From Pseudonocardiaceae bacterium (lineage in GTDB: Bacteria; Actinomycetota; Actinomycetes; Mycobacteriales; Pseudonocardiaceae), in contig JAICSB010000098.1 of the NCBI GenBank assembly GCA_025937115.1, positions 1-9,614 of the forward strand: DNA of 9,614 nt, read 5' to 3'. This document shows positions 1 to 6,136 of this stretch, one piece after another (the first letter of the stretch is position 1; each line of letters begins with the position of its first letter). The position numbers and the translations under genes were made by a program. The notes beneath the pieces were generated by a model, which did not search any database, was not told the DNA's origin, and saw nothing but the letters and a program-made list of their open reading frames with translations.

Positions 1-289
1 ACACCACGATCGACGCCATGAACACGCCCTTGCGACCGTAGAGGTCACCGAGCTTCGCCCACACCGGGGTGGACACCGCAGTCGCCAATGCATAGGCGGT
101 GACCGCCCAGGACAGGTGCGCCAGACCGCCCAGCTCGCCCACGATGGTCGGCATCGCGGTGCCCACTACGAGGTTGTCCAGCATCGCGAGCAGCATGGCG
201 ATTATCAGACCGCTCATCACCGTGTAGATCTCCCGCTTGGACCGGGGCAGATCCACGGCACGAGCCGGCCGCGCAGTGGTCGTCGTCAT
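1..289 (-). CDS. DHA2-type MFS multidrug exporter, N-terminal part (runs off left edge)
   Basis: Reading the complement from 289 gives 96 residues of an inner-membrane proton-coupled exporter. After a short basic cytoplasmic N-terminus, helix 1 covers about residues 24-45 and contains LDNLVVGTAMPTI, the D1-type motif of 14-helix DHA2 drug pumps. Helix 2 follows (about 58-79), then the loop 2-3 motif A as LGDLYGRKG (80-88), which is nearly consensus. The ATG at 289 is preceded by a good Shine-Dalgarno (CGGAGGATGAG), so the start is firm. The gene diverges from the TetR gene at 411, and the gap holds paired operator-like sites, so TetR repression of this pump is the natural inference. The substrate cannot be read from the sequence. 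The remaining roughly 400 or more residues lie outside the window. Confidence 0.9.
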   Translation of the reverse strand, partial: MTTTTARPARAVDLPRSKREIYTVMSGLIIAMLLAMLDNLVVGTAMPTIVGELGGLAHLSWAVTAYALATAVSTPVWAKLGDLYGRKGVFMASIVV

Positions 290-312
290 CTCATCCTCCG
301 TCACTCGATACG

Positions 313-379
313 CTTACTTGACGGCCGGCTAGCGGCTCCCAGGCGTACGCTATCACTTACTAGCCGGTCGTCAAGTAAG
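313..379. promoter_or_regulatory. Paired inverted operator-like sites in the MFS/TetR divergent gap
   Basis: The 20-mer CTTACTTGACGGCCGGCTAG at 313-332 recurs on the opposite strand at 360-379 with a single mismatch (G to A at the twelfth base). The second copy is itself an imperfect dyad spanning 355-380, with outer arms ACTTAC and GTAAGT. Two near-identical sites flanking the promoter zone between a TetR gene and a divergent pump are what an autoregulating TetR repressor usually binds. That this TetR binds them is inference from position and symmetry. Confidence 0.7.
347..374 (-). promoter_or_regulatory. Candidate promoter for the left-edge MFS gene
   Basis: On the complement, TTGACG (374-369) could be the -35 and TAGCGT (352-347) the -10, with a 16-nt spacer. 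This would start transcription near 340 and give a leader of about 50 nt before the ATG at 289. The -35 lies inside the second operator copy, so a bound repressor would block it. I see no equally good promoter for the TetR gene on the plus strand: TTGACG at 318-323 has no clear -10 at normal spacing. Confidence 0.4.
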
Positions 380-410
380 TTTGCTGGCAGACTCGGGGAG
401 GCTGGACACG

Positions 411-968
411 ATGGACGAACGACGTACCGATACTCGGGAGGCGATCCGGTCGGTGGCTCTGGAGTTGTTCGCCGAGCAGGGCTACGACAAGACCTCGCTG
501 CGGGAGATCTCCGAGCGGCTGGGGGTGACCAAGGCCGCGGTCTACTACCACTTCAAGACCAAAGAGGAGATCCTGCTCAGCCTGATCGAGGACTTCCTCG
601 CGCAGGTCGACGACGTGGTGGACTGGGCGCAATCCCAACCTGCCACCGCGGCGACCCGCCATGAGGTGTTGCGCCGCTACAGCGACCTGCTGGGCGGGCG
701 GACGACGCAGCTCGCCCGCTTCATGCAAGAAGGCCAGGCAGCCATCCGCGACCTGGCCGCGGGGACGGAGATGCGCAAGCGGATAGACCGGCTGATCGGC
801 ATTCTCGCCACCTCCGGTCAGCCGCTGCCCACCCAGCTCCGCGCCAGAGTCGCCCTGATGGCGCTCCACGTAGGTGCCTTCGCCGGCCGTGACATCGACG
901 CTACCGACGAGCAACGCCGCCACGCTGCTTTACAACTCGCGCAAGAAATCGTGGGCCCGGCGTCGTGA
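411..968 (+). CDS. TetR/AcrR-family transcriptional regulator
   Basis: This is a 185-residue DNA-binding repressor of typical TetR length. The N-terminal HTH is clear: the segment from [18 protein letters not shown] (residues 8-25) leads into helices 2-3, [11 protein letters not shown] and [16 protein letters not shown] (29-55), matching the family hallmark YYHFxxKEeLL. The remaining helical domain (about 60-185) would bind the ligand and dimerise; no ligand is predictable. I chose ATG 411 over the in-frame TTG 381 because the protein then begins right before the HTH and GGGGAG sits about 10 nt upstream. The gene diverges from the MFS gene at 289 and probably represses it and itself through the paired sites at 313-379. 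Its last 68 bases overlap, tail to tail, the end of the second MFS gene, and its stop lies inside the 66-nt palindrome. Confidence 0.93.
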   Translation: MDERRTDTREAIRSVALELFAEQGYDKTSLREISERLGVTKAAVYYHFKTKEEILLSLIEDFLAQVDDVVDWAQSQPATAATRHEVLRRYSDLLGGRTTQLARFMQEGQAAIRDLAAGTEMRKRIDRLIGILATSGQPLPTQLRARVALMALHVGAFAGRDIDATDEQRRHAALQLAQEIVGPAS

Positions 969-2766
969 ACTCGACCACACCGACCTTTTCGTCGCTGAAA
1001 ACGTCGCTCCTGTCGAGTTCACGACGATGCCCGACGGGTGGGGTTTCGTTGTGGACGTAGCGGGGGCCGCGGAACAGGGATGCTATCGCGCCGATTAGCG
1101 AGACCGCGATCGCTGTGCAGAACACGATGACCAGTCCGTGGTGGAATGAATCGGCGACCAGTTGCGGGAAGAACTGCTTGCCGACCACCGTCGCGGCGTT
1201 GCCCGGGGGGAGTTGGGCGAGCACCTGCGGGCCGAGGATCTTCTGCATCGGGTTGTAGCCGAGGAACGCGGCGAACAACGTGCCGACCGGTGGCAGGTTC
1301 GCGACGTTGGTGGCCACGTTGGCTGGGACGTTCTGCTGTGTCAGACCGGAGAACAGGGCTGCGGGCATGGTGGTGGCGAGGCCGGCGATCAGCGTGGAGA
1401 AGAAGACTCCGATCGACAGCGCCATTCCGGAGTTCTGCAGCGTGCTCAGCATGCCGCTACCCGCCCCGCGCTGGTCCGCCGGCAGGCTGTTCATCACCCC
1501 GGTCATGTTCGGCGACGCAAACAGCCCGGCGCCGATGCCGCTGACGAACAGGATGACGGCGAACTGCCAGTAGGCGAAGTCGGTCGGCAACGCCAGCAGC
1601 GCACCGAAGGTGACGGCGACGACGAGCAGGCCCCCGGTCGCGAAGATGCGCGCCCCGAACCGGTCAGACAACCAGCCCGCCACCGGCGCGGCGCCGAGGA
1701 ACCCGACAGTCAGCGGGACCATGTAGATCGCCGACCACAGCGGCGTCTCGGAGTAGTCGTAGCCGTGCAGGGGTAGCCAGATGCCCTGCAACCAGATGAT
1801 GAGCATGAACTGCAGGCCACCGCGGCTCAGCGAGCTCATCAGGGTCGCCACATTGCCGAACGCGAACGCCGGGATGCGGAACAGTCGGAGGTTGAACATC
1901 GGCTGGGCAACCCGAGTCTCGATGACGCAGAACCCGCCGAGCACCAGCAGCCCGATGATGAGACAGCCGAGCACGAACGGGTTCGTCCATCCCTCGGCGT
2001 GCCCGCCGTAGGGCTGGATGACGTAGACGATCCCAACCAGCAGCAGGATCAGTCCGATGGCGAAGGTGATGTTGCCCGGCCAGTCGATCTTGTGGGCTCG
2101 ACGGGCGTTCGTGTCGTGCAGGCTGAGGTAAGCCCAGATCGTCCCGATGACGCCGAAGGGCACGCTGACCCAGAACACCAGCCGCCAGTCGACCTCGGAG
2201 AGCACGCCGCCGACGAGAAGGCCGATGAACGAACCACCGATCGCCGCCACAGCGTTGATACCGACCGCGAGGCCCCGCCGGTCGGCGGAGAACGCGTCGG
2301 TGAGGATCGCCGTGGCGTTGGCCATCAGCATCGCGCCACCGATACCCTGCAGGACCCGGACGATGATCAGCCACATCGCGCCACCGCCGCCGTCCAGCGG
2401 GTCCACCGCCAGCAGGATCGACGCCACGGTGAACACGGCGAACCCGGCGTTGTAGATCTTCGCGCGGCCATACATGTCGCCGAGCCGGCCCAGGGTGACC
2501 ACCAGCACCGCGGTGACCAGCATGTAACCCATGATCATCCACAACAGGTAGCTGATGTTGCCGGGCTGCAGCGGGTCGATGTGGATCCCGCGGAAGATCG
2601 CCGGCAGCGAGATGAGCACGATCGAGGAGTTCATCGTCGCCATCAGTACGCCGAGGGTGGTGTTCGACAGCGCGATCCACTTGTAGCGCGGCGAGTCCGG
2701 GCCGGCCCATCGGCGGCGCAGGCCGGTTGCCTCAGGTCCGGCTGTGCTCGTCTCGATCGTCGGCAT
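901..2766 (-). CDS. DHA2-type 14-helix MFS drug exporter
   Basis: This is a 621-residue inner-membrane exporter, long for the DHA2 family. Helix 1 (about 30-52) has [13 protein letters not shown], a divergent D1 motif. Motif A is [11 protein letters not shown] (93-103), and the motif-C-like segment is [14 protein letters not shown] (174-187) before the conserved [15 protein letters not shown] long loop of about 80 residues (roughly 470-550, including [18 protein letters not shown]) precedes the last helix. The start is ATG 2766 with GAGAGGAGC upstream. The final 50 or so residues after the last helix are hydrophilic and odd: part is encoded by the palindrome at 961-1026 and the last stretch lies antisense to the TetR coding end, so this tail may be a late read-through extension. 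The gene diverges from the third MFS gene. The substrate is unknown. Confidence 0.92.
   Translation of the reverse strand: MPTIETSTAGPEATGLRRRWAGPDSPRYKWIALSNTTLGVLMATMNSSIVLISLPAIFRGIHIDPLQPGNISYLLWMIMGYMLVTAVLVVTLGRLGDMYGRAKIYNAGFAVFTVASILLAVDPLDGGGGAMWLIIVRVLQGIGGAMLMANATAILTDAFSADRRGLAVGINAVAAIGGSFIGLLVGGVLSEVDWRLVFWVSVPFGVIGTIWAYLSLHDTNARRAHKIDWPGNITFAIGLILLLVGIVYVIQPYGGHAEGWTNPFVLGCLIIGLLVLGGFCVIETRVAQPMFNLRLFRIPAFAFGNVATLMSSLSRGGLQFMLIIWLQGIWLPLHGYDYSETPLWSAIYMVPLTVGFLGAAPVAGWLSDRFGARIFATGGLLVVAVTFGALLALPTDFAYWQFAVILFVSGIGAGLFASPNMTGVMNSLPADQRGAGSGMLSTLQNSGMALSIGVFFSTLIAGLATTMPAALFSGLTQQNVPANVATNVANLPPVGTLFAAFLGYNPMQKILGPQVLAQLPPGNAATVVGKQFFPQLVADSFHHGLVIVFCTAIAVSLIGAIASLFRGPRYVHNETPPVGHRRELDRSDVFSDEKVGVVEFTTPGPRFLARVVKQRGGVARR
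961..1026. repeat. 66-nt imperfect palindrome in the convergent overlap
   Basis: The arms CGTCGTGAACTCGAC (961-975) and GTCGAGTTCACGACG (1012-1026) are perfectly complementary over 15 bp. The inner 36 nt pair at 22 further positions, including GACCTTTTC against GAAAACGTC. In total 52 of 66 positions are self-complementary. It contains the TetR stop codon and lies inside the tail of the MFS reading frame. It could act as a bidirectional terminator or RNA stem for the convergent pair, although there is no T-run after either arm. It could equally be an inserted palindromic element. Confidence 0.8.
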
Positions 2767-2834
2767 CGGTTGCGCTCCTCTCGGAAGCGGTGGCGGGGCG
2801 GGAGTGCTGGAGCGCTGAAAGTGGCGTCTACATC

Positions 2835-2866
2835 AAGATAAAGCAGAGAAGTTGTATAGCGCAACT
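2835..2866 (-). promoter_or_regulatory. Promoter and MarR-like operator for the MFS gene at 901-2766
   Basis: On the complement, TTGCGC (2864-2859) and TATCTT (2840-2835) are separated by 18 nt and make a plausible sigma-70-type promoter with a leader of about 60 nt. The dyad AGTTG-N7-CAACT (2850-2866) overlaps the -35. The same AGTTG-N7-CAACY layout occurs at 3209-3225 at the other end of the divergent gap. The half-site style and spacing resemble MarR-family operators. No MarR gene is visible in the window, so the regulator is unknown. Confidence 0.5.
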
Positions 2867-2895
2867 AAGCTTTGTGGTCTGGGCAGGTTGCTATG

Positions 2896-3156
2896 TCACC
2901 GACGTCGGCGGGCCAGCTGGCCGAGCAGGGCGGAGGCGATACTGATCATCACCATTGAGGCTGCGATCAGCACCGACTACCTCGTGCCCGGGACCGCCGC
3001 GCGCGGGGTACGTCGAACAGGCAGGCGAACAACGCCTCGTTCTCCCGTCCGGACAGCTGCTGCGGCACATAGCCGATCATCAGCCCCGTCCACCGCGACC
3101 GTGTCACCGAAACGGTGCCGGATCGCGGTACCGCGCACGGCAAATGGGGCAGTCAT
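2896..3156 (-). pseudogene. Relic of an ABC exporter operon (ATPase start, Q-loop and membrane C-terminus)
   Basis: On the complement, ATG 3156, preceded by GAGGGGAC, opens MTAPFAVRGTAIRHRFGDTV followed by AVDG (to 3085), a typical N-terminus of an ABC ATPase just before its Walker A region. The Walker A segment is missing. In a different frame (3083-2967) comes LMIGYVPQQLS, the usual Q-loop region of DrrA-like ATPases, then GRENEALFACLFDVPRARR and a stop, with residues missing between QLS and GREN. In a third arrangement (2976-2896) comes SVLIAASMVMISIASALLGQ and LARRRR before a stop, which looks like the last membrane helix of a permease or other membrane protein. No functional product is possible. 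This is inferred to be a two-gene drug-export operon collapsed by successive deletions. The ATPase assignment is much surer than the membrane-helix assignment. Confidence 0.7.
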
Positions 3157-3178
3157 CGCAGGTCCCCTCGGATCCGGG

Positions 3179-3208
3179 TTGCAGTACCGTCGGAGCCAAG
3201 CTTATGTT
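3179..3208 (+). promoter_or_regulatory. Candidate promoter for the MFS gene at 3280
   Basis: TTGCAG (3179-3184) and TATGTT (3203-3208) are separated by 18 nt and would start transcription near 3215, inside the AGTTG-N7-CAACC site. On the opposite strand TAACAT (3209-3204) may be the -10 of the dead ABC gene, so the two divergent promoters would have overlapped here. Confidence 0.4.
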
Positions 3209-3225
3209 AGTTGCGTGAAGCAACC
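3209..3225. promoter_or_regulatory. MarR-like operator upstream of the third MFS gene
   Basis: AGTTG-N7-CAACC, with inner arms GTTGC (3210-3214) and GCAAC (3220-3224). It has the same half-sites and spacing as the site at 2850-2866. It lies just downstream of the predicted plus-strand -10, a position where a repressor would block initiation. A shared MarR-type regulator for both divergent pumps and the former ABC operon is inferred. Confidence 0.5.
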
Positions 3226-3279
3226 AACCACGTTCATGCCGTGGACGGGCATCTACTGCGCAACCAGGCTGACGTTTCG

Positions 3280-5055
3280 ATGACGATTGACGCGGAGCGC
3301 GAGGTCAGCACTCCTTCCGCGGCGCGGCCGGCTGGGGCGGTGGCTGCCCGGCAGGGTGCCGGGGCCGGCTGGGGATTGCCGCTGCTGGTGCTGATCGTCG
3401 GGTCGTTCATGTCGATCCTGGACACCAGCATCGTCAACGTGGCCATCCTCACCATTCAGAACGAGTTCGGGGCGACCACCGACGACGTGCAGTGGGTGGT
3501 CACGGGCTACACGTTGGCGCTGGGCGTGGTGGTGCCGACCAGCGCGTGGTTGGGGGATCGCTTCGGGTTGAGCCGGATGTACCAGGTGGCGATGCTGGCG
3601 TTCGCCGCTGGGTCGGCGCTGTGCGGGCTGGCCTGGGATTTGAACAGTCTGGTGATCTTCCGGATCGTGCAGGCGATCCCGGGCGGGCTCCTCCCGGTGC
3701 TGGCACTGTCGATCTTGTACCGGATCGTGCCGCGGGAGAAGATCGGCGCCGCGATGGGTCTGTACGGCCTGGGGGTCGTGGTCGCCCCGGCGATCGGGCC
3801 AACCATCGGGGGGTATCTGGTCGAGTACATCAACTGGCGGCTGATCTTCTACATCAACGTGCCGATCGGGATCCTGGGCGCGGTGGCCGCGGCGCTGGTG
3901 TTGCCACGATTCTCCAGGGTGGCGGGGCGCCGTTTCGACGTGCTGGGTTTTGTCACCGTGGCGGGAGGCTTGTTTTCGCTGCTGCTGGCGCTGTCGGAAG
4001 GTGCGTCCTGGGGGTGGTATTCCTACCGGGTCTTGGTTCTGCTCACTGCCAGCGTGCTGAGCTTGGCGTTGTTCGTGGTGATCGAGCTGGAGGTCGCCGA
4101 GCCGCTGCTGAATATCCGGGTGTTCCGGTACTGGCCATTCACCAACTCACTGCTGTTGATCGCGGTGTTGATGATCGGCCTGTTCGGAGTGCTGTTCTAC
4201 ATCCCGTTGTTCCTGCAGGAGGTTCAGGGGCTGGGCGCCTTCGACGCCGGACTCACGCTGTTGCCCCAGGCGGTGGTGATGGGGGTGCTGATGCCGATCG
4301 CCGGGCGGCTCTATGACCGCATCGGGCCCCGCTGGCCCGCCTTCATCGGCCTGACGATCGTGGCCGCCGCCACCTACCTGATGCACAACTTGGCTGTCGA
4401 CACCTCCCGTGAGCAACTGGTGTTGTGGCTGATGCTGCGGGCCGTCGGCTTGGGTCTGGCCATGATGCCGATCATGGCTGGGGGCATCGCGGTCATCCCC
4501 GCATCCCAGGTCAGCGCCGCGAGCGCATTTAACAACGTCGCGCAACGAACCGCAGGCGCGCTGGGTATCGCGGTGCTCACCGCCATCCTGACCACCCAAC
4601 AGGCTCAGCAGTTGGCCGGGCGGGCGGCCCTGTTGCCCGCCGACACGGTTACCCCGCACCTGGGCAGCTCGGCTGTCCCTGATTGGGTCGGTGCTTACGC
4701 CCTCTACCAGCAGACCCAGCTGCAGGTATTCGTCGCAGGGCTGGATGACCTGTTCCTGATCGCCGCCGGACTCAGCGCCGTGGGCGCTCTGGGGGCGCTA
4801 CTGCTGCGGTCCGGGCCCGCTCCTGTGACCCCAGCCACCCCCGTCCCGCGCCGACAGGCCGCCACGGCACCCGCCAATGGCGCTCCAGGCGCGAACGGGG
4901 CAGTTGCCCACGTCGCGGTTGCGAACGGCGCGGTTGCGAACGGGAGCGACCGGACCCGACCTCATACGGCGAACGGCGCGGACAACCACAGTCGAACCCG
5001 GCGGGGCGACGAGCCGCTCGACGTCGCAAGCGGTGCTCGTCCCCGGGACACCTGA
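3280..5055 (+). CDS. DHA2-type MFS exporter (EmrB/QacA subfamily) with Ala/Asn/Gly tail
   Basis: This is a 591-residue inner-membrane multidrug exporter of 14 predicted helices. Helix 1 contains SILDTSIVNVAILTIQNEF (45-63), the hallmark of EmrB-type pumps. QWVVTGYTLALGVVVP (71-86) is followed by motif A, LGDRFGLSRM (91-100). Motif C is GLGVVVAPAIGPTIGGY (163-179), then NWRLIFYINVPIGI (185-198). After the last helix (about 505-515) comes a hydrophilic tail of about 75 residues rich in Ala, Asn and Gly, including AVANGAVANG from a perfect 15-bp tandem repeat. ATG 3280 is preferred because the protein then begins with a short polar N-terminus, but there is no clear Shine-Dalgarno. The in-frame TTG 3211 and GTG 3241 are alternatives. 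It diverges from the second pump and probably shares its regulator. The substrate is not predictable. Confidence 0.92.
   Translation: MTIDAEREVSTPSAARPAGAVAARQGAGAGWGLPLLVLIVGSFMSILDTSIVNVAILTIQNEFGATTDDVQWVVTGYTLALGVVVPTSAWLGDRFGLSRMYQVAMLAFAAGSALCGLAWDLNSLVIFRIVQAIPGGLLPVLALSILYRIVPREKIGAAMGLYGLGVVVAPAIGPTIGGYLVEYINWRLIFYINVPIGILGAVAAALVLPRFSRVAGRRFDVLGFVTVAGGLFSLLLALSEGASWGWYSYRVLVLLTASVLSLALFVVIELEVAEPLLNIRVFRYWPFTNSLLLIAVLMIGLFGVLFYIPLFLQEVQGLGAFDAGLTLLPQAVVMGVLMPIAGRLYDRIGPRWPAFIGLTIVAAATYLMHNLAVDTSREQLVLWLMLRAVGLGLAMMPIMAGGIAVIPASQVSAASAFNNVAQRTAGALGIAVLTAILTTQQAQQLAGRAALLPADTVTPHLGSSAVPDWVGAYALYQQTQLQVFVAGLDDLFLIAAGLSAVGALGALLLRSGPAPVTPATPVPRRQAATAPANGAPGANGAVAHVAVANGAVANGSDRTRPHTANGADNHSRTRRGDEPLDVASGARPRDT
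4914..4943 (+). repeat. Perfect 15-bp tandem repeat in the MFS C-terminal tail
   Basis: CGCGGTTGCGAACGG occurs twice back to back (4914-4928 and 4929-4943). It encodes the pentapeptide AVANG twice in a low-complexity tail. A weaker related unit (GCGAACGGGGCAGTTGC) lies just upstream around 4900. Because the unit is a multiple of three, copy-number change would lengthen or shorten the tail in frame. Confidence 0.85.
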
Positions 5056-5242
5056 CCGTAGCGAGCTGAGCCCGAGTACATCCCCGCAATCCCCGGCGGT
5101 GAGGCTTCGCTCCCTGATAGTCCTGCCTGCGTCGAGTTCGACATGAAGCTGTGAGTCCTTAGCGACGTGCCGTAGATGGCAACTTTGGCCGAAAAGCGGG
5201 CGTGGGTGTCACGACAGTATGAGACCTAAACCGGTTCGCATT

Positions 5243-5271
5243 CGTCACAGAACGTGACGTGAATCGTCACG
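5243..5271. promoter_or_regulatory. Three alternating 6-bp half-sites at exact 11-bp phasing
   Basis: CGTCAC starts at 5243, its complement GTGACG at 5254, and CGTCAC again at 5265, each 11 bp apart with 5-nt spacers. The right-hand pair extends to a 7-bp dyad (CGTGACG-TGAAT-CGTCACG, 5253-5271). One-helical-turn phasing with alternating orientation suggests a binding site for a dimer that can load in two registers. It sits about 80 bp before the predicted start of the gene at 5360. The rest of the 5056-5359 gap shows no gene. I do not recognise the cognate regulator. Confidence 0.5.
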
Positions 5272-5346
5272 CGTTAGCGGTAAAGGCGTCCACCGTTTGC
5301 CCGCTCCAGAGCCGCACATCGCACTGTGAAAAGCGAAAGTTCGGAG

Positions 5347-5352
5347 TAAGAT
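5347..5352 (+). promoter_or_regulatory. -10 element for a probably leaderless DUF4383-like mRNA
   Basis: TAAGAT at 5347-5352 matches a sigma-70-type -10. The expected transcription start, about 7 nt downstream, falls on or next to the A of the ATG at 5360, which would give a leaderless transcript. TGTGAA (5325-5330) at a 16-nt spacer is only a weak -35. GGAG at 5343-5346 would be a poorly spaced Shine-Dalgarno (13 nt), which also favours leaderless initiation. Confidence 0.45.
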
Positions 5353-5359
5353 GTGATGA

Positions 5360-6022
5360 ATGTTACAGTCCCCACCTGGGGGTCGACTGGACCTCGTGCA
5401 CCGTATCGGCGCGGCGGTGCTGGGAGCCGGCTTGTGCCTATTCGGCATCCTGGGTTTCATCGACCGGCTGAAGTTCCTCGCCCTTCCCGGCAAAGTCGTG
5501 CTCGGGCTGGCCTCGAACGGCTTGCTGTCGACGATCTCGGTCGTCGTCGGCGTGGTTCTCATCGGTGCCGCGTTGCGCGGTGGTCGGGTCTCCTCGACGA
5601 TCACGGTGGTCGTGGGGCTGCTGTTCCTGCTCTCCGGCATCGTGAACCTGGCCGTGCTGGACACCAAGTTCAACCTGCTGGCCTTCCGGCTGTCGAACGT
5701 GGTTTTCAGCATCATCGCCGGGATGCTCCTGTTGTTCCTTGGCGCCTACGGTCGGTTCAGCGGCGGCTTGTCGGCGGATAATCCCTACTACCAGCGTCGG
5801 CATCACGAGGATGCGGATTCTTGGAAAGATCACGACCACGACGATGAGGATGACCGGTTGCTGGCCGCGGAGTTGGCGGTTGCGGCAGGTCACGCCACGC
5901 CGCAGCAGGAGCTGCTGGTGCATGAAGACGCGCAGCGCCGCGTCAACGAGGCGCACCGCCGCGCCTGGGAGCTCTATGAGAGTCGCCTGATCAGCGACAA
6001 TGGCGTGAAGCGAATACCCTGA
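5360..6022 (+). CDS. DUF4383-like four-helix membrane protein with acidic/His tail
   Basis: This is a 220-residue protein of unknown function. Four hydrophobic segments are visible at about 14-33, 50-72, 79-100 and 107-130. The pattern HRIGAAVLGAGLCLFGILGF at the first helix, short loops and a small total size match the actinobacterial DUF4383 membrane family. The C-terminal 85 or so residues are hydrophilic: NPYYQRRHH, then HDHDDEDD (158-165) in a run of His and Asp, then a likely helix with QRRVNEAHRRAWELYESRL. The His/Asp cluster could bind metal, but that is speculative. It stands alone, with its own promoter and half-site array upstream, and a hairpin begins 8 nt after its stop. The family call rests on hydropathy and general resemblance, so confidence in it is moderate; that it is a real gene is nearly certain. 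Confidence 0.85.
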   Translation: MLQSPPGGRLDLVHRIGAAVLGAGLCLFGILGFIDRLKFLALPGKVVLGLASNGLLSTISVVVGVVLIGAALRGGRVSSTITVVVGLLFLLSGIVNLAVLDTKFNLLAFRLSNVVFSIIAGMLLLFLGAYGRFSGGLSADNPYYQRRHHEDADSWKDHDHDDEDDRLLAAELAVAAGHATPQQELLVHEDAQRRVNEAHRRAWELYESRLISDNGVKRIP

Positions 6023-6136
6023 CCGCGACGTCAGGCCGCAACGCGGCTCGTCCGAGAGTGCGGCCTGAGTTTGCGCGACGCGGCCGCGGTCCTTGGGGTG
6101 ACGTTCTCCCGGGTCCCGCAGCTCCTGAAGAACTGA
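6023..6136 (+). pseudogene. C-terminal fragment of a small helix-turn-helix protein
   Basis: Directly after the stop at 6022, in the same frame, comes RQAATRLVRECGLSLRDAAA, then VLGVTFSRVPQLLKN and a stop at 6134-6136. The pattern LVRE-GLSLRDAA-LLGV-xxRV-QLL is a helix-turn-helix like those in small actinobacterial antitoxin or regulator proteins. There is no start codon of its own, no ribosome binding site and no N-terminal part, so this is a remnant rather than a gene. It overlaps the hairpin at 6031-6068, which may explain why the segment was kept. Alternatively the resemblance is fortuitous. Confidence 0.5.
6031..6068 (+). terminator. Hairpin just after the DUF4383-like gene, possible terminator
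   Basis: TCAGGCCGCA (6031-6040) and TGCGGCCTGA (6059-6068) form a perfect 10-bp GC-rich stem. Inside it, CTCG (6047-6050) and CGAG (6053-6056) can pair. The stem begins 8 nt after the stop codon at 6022. No T-run follows (GTTTGCG), so it is a T-less terminator candidate, as is common in high-GC actinobacteria. Confidence 0.5.

Noticed and set aside
874..1098. Plus-strand open frame spanning the TetR end and the palindrome
   Set aside because: It has no start signal, and its protein-like look comes from the palindrome mirroring the MFS tail on the other strand.
1999..2841. Long open frame on the plus strand (about 280 codons) opposite the MFS gene, plus similar ones at 1162-1776 and 1146-1544
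   Set aside because: Translations are rich in Asp/His/Arg or Arg/Pro with no domain and no helices. They are the antisense shadow of a high-GC membrane-protein gene with clear motifs on the complement.
3211..3279. N-terminal extension of the third MFS protein from TTG 3211
   Set aside because: The extra 23 residues are hydrophilic, the TTG has no Shine-Dalgarno, and it would put the start codon inside the operator-like site. ATG 3280 is more likely, though not proven.
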